DNA of 64,000 nt from Armillaria gallica. Lineage: Eukaryota; Basidiomycota; Agaricomycetes; Agaricales; Physalacriaceae. Below, in pieces: positions 25,152-38,200 of the stretch (position 1 is the first letter of the stretch; each line of letters begins with the position of its first letter). A program made the translations under genes and the position numbers. The notes under the pieces are model-generated. The model did no database searches. It was not told where the DNA came from and saw only the letters and a program-made list of their open reading frames with translations. The stretch spans positions 4,340,001 through 4,404,000 of the forward strand of contig JBANDB010000002.1 of NCBI GenBank assembly GCA_037576215.1, given 5' to 3'.

Positions 25152-28100
25152 TCATCGTCCCAGACCCATCTTCAGCATAGCACCAATTACATCTACTTCT
25201 CCCCACGGTCCCTCCGGTGCCGCATCTTTCCTTGTCTGGATATGAACAAGAGTATTTCGGAAATGCCGTGTAATCATCTCAGGCGTCTGCACTCCCTCCA
25301 GAAGACCGGGAGGTGCGCGCTGAGAAGGATGTACATCGGGTGACGAGATGTTTCCAATACTCGTGGAAATTAGCTCAACCAAGCTATTGATAAATTTCGG
25401 AGCGACCTGTTGATACAAGTCAGTGTCTGTGGGCAAAATGACAAAAGGAAACGTACTGCTGGGGCATTATGGTAGAGATAATAAAGATAATGGTCGAGTG
25501 TGTCACAGTATAATTGGACTGTCACGATTTCCTCGATGGCAGAGTTCGCGATACGGAGGGCTTTCTGCAGACATTCAAGCACACGCTTACTATCGCGGTG
25601 CGGACACTTGAAATGAACGATAAGCATAAGTATTGCACCACAACGACACACTTACAGCTTTGGCAGTACTCTCACCGCCATCCTCCTTCGGTTTCTCCGT
25701 GACCTCCGTTTTTGCTTCGTCGTCAGCCGTCTCCGACGGTGTAGGGAGATCCTGCCACCATAGATGACTAGCCAATCCAACAGCTGTCGCCTGGTGGCTC
25801 TTCTTCAATAATTTAGCTCCGTGCAAGGCCGCTTTTGTAATCAGTGTATCGTAGTTATCTGTCCCGAATACCTTGGCGCCGGACAATGTCCCAATAATGA
25901 GGGTTATAGCCTGAAGCTGCGCTCTGGAGTCCGATATATTGTCTTCGTACACACTGAACGCCTGAACGTAGAGGTCATACGTCAGGTCTTCAAACCCACA
26001 TTCATCAGCAATCTGGGCCGACAGTAGGAATAATCGCAGAGCAATGCTTGGTGCATCGACTTGTGTCGCGAGAATCGACGTTAGCTGTCGAACGAATTTA
26101 AGAATTGAGGAAACTTGTGTTTCCCAATCTTCTTCCTGTTCCCAGATTACTTAGCCGCCAACAACCTCGATGGAAAGTAAGCTTACCAGATGTTCCCTGT
26201 TCTTATACCGTCTGCATAATTTTATTGATGATGTTATTAGAGCAGGGAAAGTGAATCGCATCCGTTCCCCGCCTGCATCGAAATGTTTCCGAGCCATTTG
26301 AAGCAACTAGACCAGCCATGTCAGCGAGAATGACACCAATATTAACGCCACTCACTTCAAATTGAACACTTAGCGAATCTGCTCGGAATAAATGCACCAT
26401 GCGCGCAACCCATCCCTGTTCCTCAGCCATTTCCTCACGTTCCATAGAATACGGTCCTTGTCTCCGGACATCTTTTAAATTGGGCTGTGAACCGTTGACA
26501 CTGACGCCCCCTGCAGCATCCGACTGGTCCTTGATGAGAACGTGACACAGTTCCAATACCCCATCCACGTCTTCCGGTGTTTCAACAACAGTTTCGTTCT
26601 TTAAGACGGACGATATAATGGAATGCGCTATTGATCGGCGCGTAGAAAAGAGCTGCTTCGTCAACAAGGGTGCATAGTTTGGGATAGCCAGTAATGTGAG
26701 AACAGACTGGTAAGAGTTGATGGGGGCGACCAAAAGTGCGGCCAGATTAGAGGTAGTCTGTTGGGCGTGCAAATCAGGGCTTTCAGAATATTCCCTGATC
26801 TTTTCGGCGGCGTAACCAAGCACCTGGTCAACATATTCTAGTCTGTCTGGATAGCAACTGAGAGAGAGATTCGTCAAAGAAACGAACAAGGCCGTGATGT
26901 CCTGGATAGAGAGATCCGGTCGCGCCTTAATGAGCTCTACGACCTGTTTCCAGAAGACCTCAAAAAGCTGAACGTCCTCCGGGACTCCCCTGAACTTCCG
27001 CACTGGCGACCCTTCCTTGTCTTTACCCTTTCGCTCGTGACTGGACCCATTGACCGGCGTCTTTTCCGTTTCCGAAGGGCTGGCCGTTGTCGGCGAGGTG
27101 GATGGCCCCCATGCGTTGTCCTCCACAGACAAAGATGATACAGAACCATTCTCTCGACTTTTGGCTTTCTGGAGTTTAACCTTTTCCGCCAAACGCCGAG
27201 CAGCGGCTTCCTCTTGCCGCTTAGTTTCCTCCGGGTCTTCGCTCTCTGCTTCTCGCGCAGCGTAGGCTGCCAGACGATCGATGAGAGCAATTACGATGGA
27301 TTTGATATTGACCTTGGGGTGCAACTGGGCAGTGGCTGAGAGGAAGGGACCAAGGGTGTGTAGGTGAAATTCGTCAGTGAACACTTGGATGACAACCTCC
27401 ATCAGATACTCCTGAGCGATGACGTCCTTGCAGTTGACGACTTGCTCAAGGATACCCGGAAGGATGAGACGTTCGTACATCTCGAGGTCAACGCCGTCAA
27501 GTTGACTAAGCCGGACGAGGTTTGTGCCGACAAGGATTCGTAATTCGCGCCGTTCCATCTCGCGCTTCTCGCGGTCTCGTGAATGTCCTTGATGCTGCAA
27601 GCGAACCCATAGCTTGTTCATTTCGATGAAGTTGGTGAGGACAAATGAAATGGTATCTTGCAGACTCCCAGCAGGGCTAATTGCATGACACGAAGATGAA
27701 TGCTAAGACCGAAGAAGAATGGGAATGACTGACCCTTCTTCAACACCAACGGGCAGATAGTCTCTGGTCTGTCCACTTAGATAATGCCTGAGAAATAATC
27801 CTCGAATTGGATGGAGGACTCCTCGGGACATTTCCATCATATCCTTCATGATTTCCTTGACTGGAGCCTCGGGAATGGACATGTACACGGCACCGACGGT
27901 AATCATGAGGTAAAGACGGGGAATTATGTTGCCAGCGTACTGGACCAGCTCGTAAAGGTCGGCGAGGTGGTGACGTCCTTGTGTGTGAGCATCGTACAGA
28001 TAGTTGGTGAGATGTCGCAGAGCATCGAATACAGCCATATCTTGGGAGAAGGTTGAATAAAAAGGATACTGGTCGCGTCGGTTACGCACAGAGTTCGTAA

Positions 28101-28337
28101 TACTGCTTGGGTGAGAGCGACGACGTCCTGAGCTCAGCAAGCATCAAACTGGCGCTCTTCAACGCGTCCATGAGCTGATCCAACTCCTGTATATGGGACG
28201 ACGAGTATTAGTACAGTAGAGGTATCCAGAAGCGACTGCGGATGTACCAGGTTGCGCTTCATCTGTTGAAACTGGATTTTTACGGTGTTGAGGGCCTCGC
28301 TGAGGTGCTTGCCCTCATCCATGGGAGGTAACGCCAT
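25152..28337 (-). CDS. VPS35: Retromer core subunit VPS35
   Basis: Eight exons: 28248-28337, 28090-28186, 27734-28040, 26356-27676, 26187-26306, 25656-26136, 25457-25606 and 25152-25406. The product, about 930 aa, is an all-helical solenoid. The VPS35 N-terminus is recognisable: MRRNL-like text (QQMKRNLE), [18 protein letters not shown], and the VPS26-contact region [20 protein letters not shown] and [11 protein letters not shown]. The C-terminal VPS29-binding part ends in [14 protein letters not shown] 70-residue charged, low-complexity insert (about 27000-27250, with [18 protein letters not shown]) interrupts the solenoid, as in other fungi. VPS35 acts on endosomes to retrieve cargo to the Golgi. 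It is divergent from SNX3, 138 bp between starts. Confidence 0.96.
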
Positions 28338-28475
28338 GGACGGCTAGGAAGAAAGAGTACAGTTGACCGGCAGAGCGACCGTCAGTAGTAGCACCGGGTA
28401 GGCCAGTTTAGGCGGAGTCTGAATACTACACATCATCGCCCGACTGCTCTCTGACTGTATCTTACTTCATCCGCA

Positions 28476-29106
28476 ATGACGACCGTATCTCCCTTTGCCC
28501 GCAGCAGCGCCTTTGAAGATACCCGTATCCCAGGACGTGAGCAGACCGTCAGTCTTTCCCTTCAACTCGTCGCCCTACGCTGACGTGACTCGCAGATAGA
28601 AGAAATGTACAGCGTCCCAGAAAGCTTCCTCGAAATCGAGGTTCGTAATCCGCAGACACATGGCTTTGGAAGGAAGATGTATACTGACTACGAGATAGTC
28701 TGCAAGGTATGTATTGTATTCCTCATTCTTGTCCCATCCGGCTAATCCCAGTTGTATCCGGCAAGACTAACATACCGGCATTCAAACTGCGGCACAGTTT
28801 AGTTCGACGAAGATACAGCGACTTTGAAGCATTCAGAGATATACTTGAGCGGGAGAGCACACGCGTGAACATTCCGCCGCTTCCGGGAAAGGTGTTTACC
28901 AATCGATTTAGTGAAGAGGTCATTGAGGGACGAAGAGAAGGTCTGGAGAGGTACGCTTTCGGAAACCCTCTGACCGCTCTATGTCAATTATCTCTTCATT
29001 TAGGTTCCTGAGCGTAGTCGCTGGACATCCGCTGCTACAAACGGGCAGCAAAGTGTTATGTGCATTCCTCCAAGATCCCGGTTGGGATAGAGCTCAGTGG
29101 ATGTAG
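28476..29106 (+). CDS. SNX3: Sorting nexin SNX3/Grd19 (PX domain)
   Basis: Four exons (28476-28547, 28596-28706, 28766-28950, 29004-29106) give about 156 aa, the normal size of SNX3. The PX domain starts at [14 protein letters not shown] and has [14 protein letters not shown] (PI3P-binding Arg and Tyr), then the proline-rich IPPLPGKVF loop and [18 protein letters not shown]. The exon 1 donor is GTCAGT at 28548, which keeps frame (GREQ-T/IEEMY); the nearby GTGAGC would not. SNX3 binds PI3P on early endosomes and recruits the VPS26-VPS35 retromer core. Here it sits head-to-head with VPS35. It is the last gene before the transposon-rich region. Confidence 0.93.
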
Positions 29107-30344
29107 ATTGCGCTCGGTGGTAAGGATCTGGATATGCTTCTTGTTTGTAAGAGTCTTTTCTGTCGCTTTTTCAATGTCTTTGTTTTCAGTATGCAATGCG
29201 GATTCCTTTTCTTCTTTTGGCTTTCAGAAGTTTCTAGCAAGATTCGAAAGTGGCTCGTATTTCCACTGTTTTAGACTGGTGATATAGACTGTATCACCAG
29301 AGGACCTATGTTTATTCCCTAGGAGCTTAGGTAAGAAGTCCGGACAAATCTTCAGATGTCGGGGTCTAAGCTTTGCCTGGAAGTCCGGACAAAGGGACCC
29401 CCAGGTGCGACCAGGTAGGATCGGAAATCCGGACATTGTGGGACAAGCCCCGAGCTTAGATTAAAGTCCGGACAATAGTGGCAGAGCGGCACAAAGAATG
29501 ACATGATGAAACCTTTGTTTGGCTCGAATTTTCTGGACTTTGTTTAACCATGGCAGTACATAGTTTTATGAAAATCAGTGTTATCTATTGACTATCTACC
29601 TCTATCTACTCGACTCTGCAAGACACATTCTCCTTCCTTCACAAGTACCTGAACTATTCACTCATGTTGAAAGCTTTCCCTGGTGGCAGAATATTGCTTC
29701 GACTTCGTTCCATCATTCACAGTTCCACTGACACGTCACCAATGCAACAACGATCAAATGATGATGGCTGACAACTATAGCTATGTCTTTGATGATGACA
29801 ATTCCAACACAGAAGATGTCCGATGGGATCAATCTCAGTGGATTGGATGTAGTCGCATGTACAAAGATATCCCTGAAAACATTGCAAAGATTGTCAAGAA
29901 CCTCCTGAAGATTCCCTCACCATTTACAACACTTTGTCGGAGATTCTGCATAAGCATTATTATGTCAACTCTCCAGTATTATACGATTATGGCATATTAT
30001 AAGGTGTTAGCGTAGCCCGAGGGCCTTCATTTTTGGTCAGGATTACCCTCAGAATGTGCTCGTTCAGCTCCAATAAAAATCATCTCGATAGGCCTTGCGG
30101 TTCAGATTATTTTGTGACCATTATAAGGTAGTTTATAATATCACATGATACCTTATGAACCTTATTTGACATTACTACTGGAGAGTTGGCACTATTTTGG
30201 TTTATATGCCCAAATAAGGCATTTGCAGAATCTCGGACATTATACCTTCTGACAATCTCTCCATTCTGGATTTTGTTGTGCTAGCACCCTCACTACCATG
30301 ACAGGATGAAGTGTCAATAGTCACCACTGACACAACTGGACTGA
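29107..30344. other. Degraded spacer at the start of the transposon-rich region
   Basis: No intact gene is seen. Short open frames exist (e.g. 29683-30015 +, about 110 aa with YSYVFDDDNSNTEDVRWDQS) but match nothing I know. They may be degraded upstream parts of the Ulp1-like gene that follows. A repeated TCCGGACA motif occupies 29339-29474. Confidence 0.4.
29339..29474. repeat. Four TCCGGACA motifs in a loose tandem array
   Basis: TCCGGACA starts at 29339, 29384, 29428 and 29467 (spacings 45, 44, 39 bp), three of them preceded by AAG. The core TCCGGA is palindromic. On the minus strand, two copies code for CPDF. This could be the sub-terminal repeat region of a decayed DNA transposon. Confidence 0.55.
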
Positions 30345-31084
30345 AGTGAAGATGAACCTGACAACTTCAATCTTGATGACTTGGCTGCATTGATCATGCC
30401 ATCCCTGAAGGCTATTATGCACCTCAATGACAGCTTTGGGCAGGCTTGGTTTGATGGCAAGAAATTTTTGAAGAATACACATCCAGGTATGCCAGAGAGA
30501 AGATATCCATTCTGGGTCAAGACCTACTTCTATGACATGCGACAAGCCTGTTGCAATTCAGACAAGCAGTGCATAGCAATGAAATGGCTACAGAAGGCAT
30601 CATTAGTTAAAGCTGAAGACATGATGAAGGAGAAGGTCTATATGCTTCTGGGAAATTCAAGAGGTTGGAGTGGTAGCTTCCATGGTTTGGCCAACAACAT
30701 CCAAGTTGAATTTCTTGCTGACATTCTGAGAAATAATCTGCTTCCAAATAGGATTGTTGATGCATTGCTGAACCTTCTTTCATTGCATCTTCAACACCTG
30801 AGCCCCACATCAGACTTCCTCATTACAAGCACAGAATTCTCAAACTGTATTGAGTGGAAGGCCTAGAAAGAAGATGGTGGGCTGGGTGCAAAGAAGCATC
30901 TTGATAAATATGGCACCTGGATTCAACAAAAATACCAAAACCAGCTTCTCTTTGCCTACCACATCCCGCCATTTCACTGGGCATCATGTGTTGTTGATTT
31001 TGAGAAGAGGAAGATTTGCTATGGTAATTCACTTCAGTTACCTTGGCATTATTCATTCTTCAAGTCTTTGTGTGGATGGCTTCA
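30345..31084 (+). pseudogene. Ulp1-type (C48) protease gene, 5' part, split by Gypsy-1
   Basis: The frame is open from 30345 (just after a TGA), with one TAG at 30864-30866, to the insertion point at 31084. Text includes GQAWFDGKKFLKNTHPGMPE, MKEKVYMLLGNSRGWSGSFH and then the protease-like FAYHIPPFHWASCVVDFEKR and ICYGNSLQ. The HWASCVVD stretch fits the catalytic His region of Ulp1/SENP cysteine proteases, and GNSL the acidic/Asn position. The frame stops exactly at the target-site copy CTTCA (31080-31084). The rest of the gene resumes after the element at 39518. Such proteins are often transposon-linked in basidiomycetes (general knowledge), so this may itself be a mobile-element gene rather than a host SUMO protease. 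Confidence 0.65.
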
Positions 31085-31507
31085 TGTTACGATTTATTCA
31101 TTTCATTACCTAAGTGCCTCTTATCTTATCTTATCTTTGGCACTTACTCTTATCTTATCTTTAGATCCGCGACTTCACGGAAGTCTTCATAAATCTTCAC
31201 ATCGACACGTCGTCACACTCACTCAATGTGTGTTATTCTTGGCTACCGTGTATTGGGCTTAATCACTTTCTAACACGGTACCCTCATCTTAGTACTCGTT
31301 ACAGACCCTCACTTTAGTATATAAGTAGTGTACTCAAAGCTGTATATTCCCTAGCTTTGAGCTAAAGTTTATTCATACCAAAACACATTCCTTCTCGCTA
31401 AGCGCTATTAAGTTAGTCTTGATTGCCAATCTTCATGGGACTAGTCGGTGACTGTACGAACACGATACAGCTGACTATTTACCCTTGATTGGAGTTCGGG
31501 TCTTACA
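31085..31507 (+). repeat. 5' LTR of Gypsy-1
   Basis: 423 bp, TGTTACGATT...GGGTCTTACA. It contains repeated CTTATCTT units near its start, and a TATATAAG at about 31318 followed by GTACTC, a likely promoter. By eye it differs from the 3' copy at about 20 bases plus one indel. Confidence 0.95.
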
Positions 31508-31763
31508 ATTAGCTTAAAGCTTTTTTCTAAACCCTTATCCCAGACGCACCCATGGAAAAGACGACGCTCGTATTATAGCCATCTCACTAGGAATACCTAG
31601 CACCACCCTTCTTTCTGTTGCTCTCATTCTTGCCATTAGGTTTTGCTATAGACCACGGTGACAAGTAGAGACACCCGCATCACCCCCTCAGTCATTACAG
31701 ACAATTCCAATGGCATCCCGCTCGAGCAGCAGCCACCCCTGACTCTACACACCCATACCATGG

Positions 31764-34068
31764 CGACCGATCCCAATCCACCAGCTCACTGGGTCAGGAG
31801 TCAACAAGATGGAGACAGACATTCCTGAGCAGGCTTCTCCTGTCATCCCGGAGAGAAGGCCTCTTACCCCTCCCAGAAGAGGTACATCATCCCCTGACAT
31901 CCCCATCACTGCCATGCCTCCCTCTCCCCAGTACGTCTCACATATCCCTCGAGCCCCCTCTCCCCAGTACATCTCACATATCCCTTGAGCTCCCTCATCT
32001 GGCATGTACTCCCGACTCGCCGCCCGTGGCAGGGGATTTGAAGTGGGCCACGACAATTGACCCGTCGCCCCAGTTACCAATTACGACCCTTGGGCTGACA
32101 GGTACCCTACTCCACCACCCGCAGCCGGTATCACTTCCGAGGAGTTCTGGGACAATATCAACATCCCCTACAGCACCTACTTCCCCTCCAATAGATTGCC
32201 CGACCACCGCACACCTCCCCCAAGTGGCTACGGAACCCTTACAATGTGGGACTACCCCATACAGAACCTGGGAGCTCACACCTGAGCCTGTACCAGCGAT
32301 TGAGGAACCTGTCGCTGGCCTCTCAACCCACCTATCCCCTCCAAGGCGCTCTGGTTGGCAAAACACCCCATGCAGATCCCTGTACCGTCCCCCTTGAGCA
32401 AGTGCTTGGGACAGACTCACCCAGCGACTCCAGGAGCAGCCACAGCCCAAAGAGCCAACACCAGGAGACTGGCTGGTCGAGTCCAGCAGTGCCACCATCA
32501 CGGTCCAGCCACCAAGACCCGCAACCCCCTTCCCCTTGACCGCAGTCGACAGAATTCCCCAGTCGTCCCCTAAGTCGATGCACGAGCACACGCCCAACCC
32601 CAGTCACGATGACGCTAACTGATGCCATCAATTTTTATAATGAAACAGATGATGACCCCATGATTCCCATTCCTGCTTTATTAAGGCAAGCAAATTATCA
32701 GGATATATATAATTACTTCGCCTACAAATTACCTTTTGCTCCAGTTTGGGGAAACTCTCAAGCCGAAAACAATTATTTTATGAAGATACAGAGAGGTCAT
32801 CCAGCAGATGAGATCTTACAGTATGAGGCAGAGCGAAACACTTGTCTCCTATGGAACCAAATACACCCAGATGCCATAATTGAGGAATTTCCCCCTTATG
32901 AAGAAGCCACACAAGAAATTGAGATACAGGAACCAATGCCAGATGAACCACCGGTACCACCTCCTTGGGTCATGAATACCTTTGCCTACGCTACGAGACA
33001 GGCAGCACCAGGAACATACCAACGTGGGAACCTACCATTCGCCGGTGGCGGTCACAGAGCAGGCAGTGGGGGTGGCGGACAACCCGCACAACCTGTGCAA
33101 CCACTGCCACCGCCTGACCCAAGGTACGTGCTCCCACGATTCCCTGCTCCATCCACACTGCCAGACCCCCCAGTACCCTGGCAACTAGTCAACGGAGCTG
33201 TCGCCCCCTATGATGATTTCAAACCAAAAATCATCAAAGAGGTTGATGACTTCAAAGGTGATTCTACCGACATCACCAGATTCTTCCTGAAGTGTGAGCT
33301 ACACTTTGACGTGTTCAACTGACACTTCTGACACCACCCTCATAAAGTCGTCTTCTGCGACTTGCGACTTGCTGAGGACGCTGAGAAATGGTGGGAGTTG
33401 AGCGCACAGATTCTAGGAAAGGATCAAGCGACTGGATCCCAGCTCTACCCAAGTTACAACAAGTTCAAAACAAAACTCAGCGAAAGATTCTGGAAGGACA
33501 CCGATGCACAGCTAAAATACGCACAGTGGGAGAAACTTAGGCAGGCGGATAGTAAAGATGGAGACAAGTTCTTCCAGCAGTTCGAAGAACTGGCCTACCA
33601 TGCTGGAGTACGCAATAACGACCAAGTTATGCTCCACCAGATCAAGAAGGCTGCCCACCAGACAAGTAAAAATACCATATACTGGCTGACGGAGAAGTGC
33701 TGACTGACTACGAAGGCTGGAAGGCTTGTCTACTCCAGATTGACTATAACTGGCGCCTCAAACAGGCAGAAGGAATGACGGCGACAGTATCACGACTGCA
33801 GACACAGAAGACAACCACACCTGGTAGGGGTGGTCAAACAGTAGCTCCTGTACCGACAACAACGATGGCTACAGGGACAACTTATGGAGGATGTGGTGTG
33901 CTGATGGATGTCGACGCAGCCAGGGCAGCATCAGTATGCTTCAGATGTGGCAAAAAGGGCCACTTCAAGCGCGACTGCCCTAACGCCAAAAACCCAGGAA
34001 GAAGCATTACGATGCTTCAACACTTATTGGGACCATCACCCAACTACGGAAAACCTCTCAACGATTGA
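31764..34068 (+). pseudogene. Gypsy-1 gag (broken), with CCHC zinc knuckle
   Basis: The gag region has a Pro-rich beginning (around 31900-32600; repeated SPQYVSHIPRAPS-type text) followed by an acidic stretch from 32609 (MTLTDAINFYNETDDDPM). A capsid-like helical core follows (LRLAEDAEKWWELSAQILGK ... YNKFKTKLSERFWKD), then the nucleocapsid knuckle CFRCGKKGHFKRDC at 33937-33978 (CX2CX4HX4C). Reading is broken by TGA at 33320-33322 and 33329-33331, both where Arg is expected, and by frame changes near 33690 and 34060. It would have coated the element's RNA in virus-like particles. Confidence 0.8.
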
Positions 34069-35219
34069 GGAGGTAAAAGAGAGCACCGAGAAGTAAATGA
34101 TTCAACTTACTTGGCCAAGGACTTAGTTTCGGCTGGTATGCCTATTGCACTTCATAAATGTACTTATATACCGCCTGTAGTAACCACTGCGCATTCAAAT
34201 ATACCTGCGACTTCGCAATCAGACCAGAAACTAAGCAAGAATCAAATCACAGGCCCAGGAATGAGCGGAATAGCGGTCAAGCTTCCAGCTCGACATTTGA
34301 CAAGTCACCTACCATAGTGACACCCATCATAATGGTTAGACTGGATGGGGCAGGGGAACGAGTGCATAGTGCCCCCCTGACAAAGCGGCTCTACGGAGTC
34401 CCAGCCTCGCTGGGAGTTTTGAGGGAATAGCTTCGGCGAAACCTCCTCTGGTAAAAGAGAACACCGTATGGCTACCAAAGTCTAAATCCCTCATACACCA
34501 AGGGGCTTTGGCAACGGCCAAGGACGCCATAAAGATCGAGGATGAACCGGAGTCGAGTAAGGGCCCCCGACTAGTTGCCAATGCCTGTCGTGACGAAGGG
34601 CGACTCGATGAAGGGGGAATGCTGAATGTAACGAGGAACCTGTCCATCACAGTGACAGGCCCGAAGGAAACAGGTGAAGGCGACCGTCATTCAACGGTGT
34701 CAGCCCAACCTGCTGCCTCTTTACGAGACAGCACCTCCGAGGAAAGCACCTCCCGTTCACATGACCGACCAGAAAGCCACAGGACAGGAAGCTGCTAGCA
34801 CCCAGGCAGTGAAAAGGGAGCATCAGGTAGCTTTTATTGAAGAAGTACCTGACCACGAGGACATTACAAGTTTCATGATGAGCAAGAACGCTAAATTAAT
34901 ACCTCCTTTAGAAACTGCAGTGACCTCACCAACGGTAGTCGAGCCCCCAATATGGGTCGACACGAAGGCTAAAGAGGCCCCACAACTCTCATGCACCTAT
35001 ACCAGTGGAGAGACCTATAATGAGTGGCTTAAACCATTCAGAGCTGAGTGGACTCTATGCGGAGTGGTAGAAGCGTGAACGGAGTCGGAGGCGAAGGCAA
35101 TCCTAAAGAATTGGATTCACAAGGTGCATGCAGAAGAAGTAGTCGACTCAATGATTGAAGCAATGAGGGGGATGGAGCAAATCAATGCGCTTTGGTGGCT
35201 TGAAGAGCTATGACAGCTG

Positions 35220-38200
35220 AAGCAGTATATCAGCGCACTAAGCGGGAAAGGGAAGGACCTAGTTATCCCCATTGAAATTGGAACACCAGGAACCATTCCC
35301 AAAATCTCCACAGCTGTGTTGGTAGACAGTGGATGCACCAGTAGCGCCATCAACCAAAAGTTCATTGAACAGTACAACATTCTAACTCGAGCGACTGCCG
35401 CACCAATCCTGGTCTATAATGCCGATGGCACCAGGAACCAAGGAGGATCAATTACCAAATATGCCAAGATTGAGCTCAAAATCGGAGATCATTCAGAATG
35501 AATAGATCTAGCTGTAACCGATCTTGGTGACAAACAGATCTTCCTCGGTCATGACTGGCTAGCCCAGCATAATCTGATCATCAATTGGAAGACAGGAGGA
35601 TTAACATTTGCATGATGTGAATGCCACAAGAACCCATTCGTATTACCTGATGCAGACCCCGACGATAAGTGGGACGAAGAGCTGGAGGAGGGAGACACCA
35701 TTCTCACAATAGATTTCACATGGGCCATTCTCATATGCACGCATCACGCCAATGACTTGGCTGCTGCAGCCAATGCAGACAAGAAGACCCAGACATTTGA
35801 AGAAATGGTCCCAGAGTGGTGTCGGGACTTCAACGATTTGTTCGCTAAAGACAATTTCGACAAGCTTCCCGAGCCAAAGATGTGGGACCATGCCATTGAA
35901 CTCACTCCAAATGCGAGCACCAATCTCGATTGCAAGGTCTATCCCCTTAACCAAAACAAGCAGGCAGAGCTCGACAAGTTCTTAGATGAGAACCTTTCGA
36001 GTGGACGAATACAACCCTCCAAGTTGCCCATGGCTTCACCTTTCTTCTTTGTTAAGAAAAAGAACGGCAAGCTGCAACCAGTACAAGATTATCGTAAGCT
36101 TAATGAGATGACAATCAAGAATCGATACCCGCTTCTGCTCATCTCAGAGCTGATAGATAAACTACAAGGCGCCAAGTACTTTTCCAAACTCAACATTCAA
36201 TGGGGATACAATAACATTCGCATTAAAAGCGGCGACGAGTGGAAGGTGGCATTCAGAACTAATTGAGGGTTGTTCAAACCCACTGTTATGTTCTTTGGGC
36301 TCACCAATTCACCTGCCACCTTCCAGTGGATGATGAATGACATCTTTAAAGATCTCATTGCATCAGGAGCTGTCACTGTCTATCTCAATGATATCCTAAT
36401 CATGTCCAAAACCAAAGAGGAGCATTGTTGCATCATGCGCATGAGGTTCTAAGACTCCTCCAAAAGAACAAGCTATTCCTTAAAGCAGAGAAATGCGAGT
36501 TCGAAACCTTGGAAACAGAGTATCTCGGAGTCATCATCAGCAAAGGGAACATCTGAATGGATCCAGTCAAAATTGCAGGAATAGCAGAATGGCCTGTGCC
36601 AGCCAAGAAACAACAACTTCAATCGTTCTTAGGCTTTACCAATTTCTACTGACGTTTCATCAAAGGGTACAGCAAGGTCATCAAACTGATGACCCAGCTG
36701 ACAGGAAATGATCCATGGAAATGGGGAAAAGCGCAACAGGATGCGTTTGAGGAGTTGAAGAGACTGCTGGCCGAAGAAGTGGTACTAGCAATACCCACGG
36801 AGGAAGGCAAGTTCCGTGTGGAGGCGGACTCAAGTGAAGGAGCGATAGGCGTGGTATTGTCACAGGAACAGGATGGAAAATGGTGCCCAGTCGTGTTTCT
36901 ATCCAAGTCCCTCACAGTTACAGAACGAAATTATGAAATTTACGACAAAGAACTGCTGGCAATCATGCTAGCCCTGGACGAGTGGAGGCACTACCTAATG
37001 GGTGCAGCTCAGGACTTCGAGATATGGACAGATCACCAAAATCTGCAATATTTCTGAAAGCCCCAAAAGCTCAACCGATGCCAAGCACGTTGGGTAACTG
37101 AGCTTGCCAAATACCATTTCTCGCTGCACCACAAACCAGGACCAGTGAACAAGAAGGCTGACTTACTAAGCTGACGAGCAGATCATGAGCAAGGAAAGGA
37201 GGACAACGACAAGGTTATAGTCCTCAAACCCGAGCACTTCCAGGCACTAGTCATGCCCACGATCGAGGAGATCCATACCAAGATCAAGCAAGCCATGCTC
37301 GACCACCACCGATGGGACAAGAATGTCTCCGCGTCTCTCAACCATGATTGAGGGATGAAGCTAGATAATGGGTTAATCTATTACGATTCCCATATCTATA
37401 TTCCCCAAGACCATGCGTTATGAGGAGAAATCATCGCGATGCATCACGACCACATCACAGTGGGACACCCTGGCATTGAAAAGACTAAAGAACTCGTCTT
37501 ATGAGAATATTGGTGGCCAAGGATGAAGAAGGACATCGAGGACTACGTCCGCGCTTGCAAAACATGTCAACGAACCAAGTCGAGCACGCAAGCAAAAGCA
37601 ACGCCTCTTCATCCCAATGCCATACCCTCCCGACCCTGGACTCACATCTCCATAGACATGGTCACTGGTTTACCAAAGTGCAATGGTTTTGACGCAATCT
37701 TAATGATCGTCGACCAATTCTCTAAGGAAATCATACCGATAGCATGTACCATGGAGCTGTCATTGGAAGGGTGGGCCAAGATCCTATGCAACAAAGTGTA
37801 TGCCAAACATGGGATGCCCCAGGTCATCATCTCCAACTGAGGCACCGTGTTTGTATCCAAGTTCATGAAAGACCTTTATGACTTGCTCCAGATCAAGGCA
37901 AACATATCTACCACCTATCACCCACAGACTGATGGACAGACTGAATGAGTTAATCAGGAGGTTGAAAAATACCTCTGGATCTTCGTCAATCACCTCCAGA
38001 ACAACTGGGTCGAATGGCTCTCCCTTGCGGCCTTCACTCATAACAACCGCACCCATTCCACTATAGGCAAAAGTCCCTTCGAGATTAACTACAGCTATAA
38101 CACTGAAATTCTCCCAGGCGCAAAACCCTGAGCACCCTTCAGAACACTGGCCTCAACCACATTTGTTTCACAAATGCAGAAAATCCATGCTGAAGCAAAG

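Noticed and set aside
31745..32631. Minus-strand open frames of 99-200 codons in the Gypsy-1 Gag leader
   Set aside because: The plus strand there has Gag-like repeated text (SPQYVSHIP). The minus frames are Gly/Val/Trp-rich shadows of a Pro-rich sense region, with no splice signals like those in Gypsy-3.
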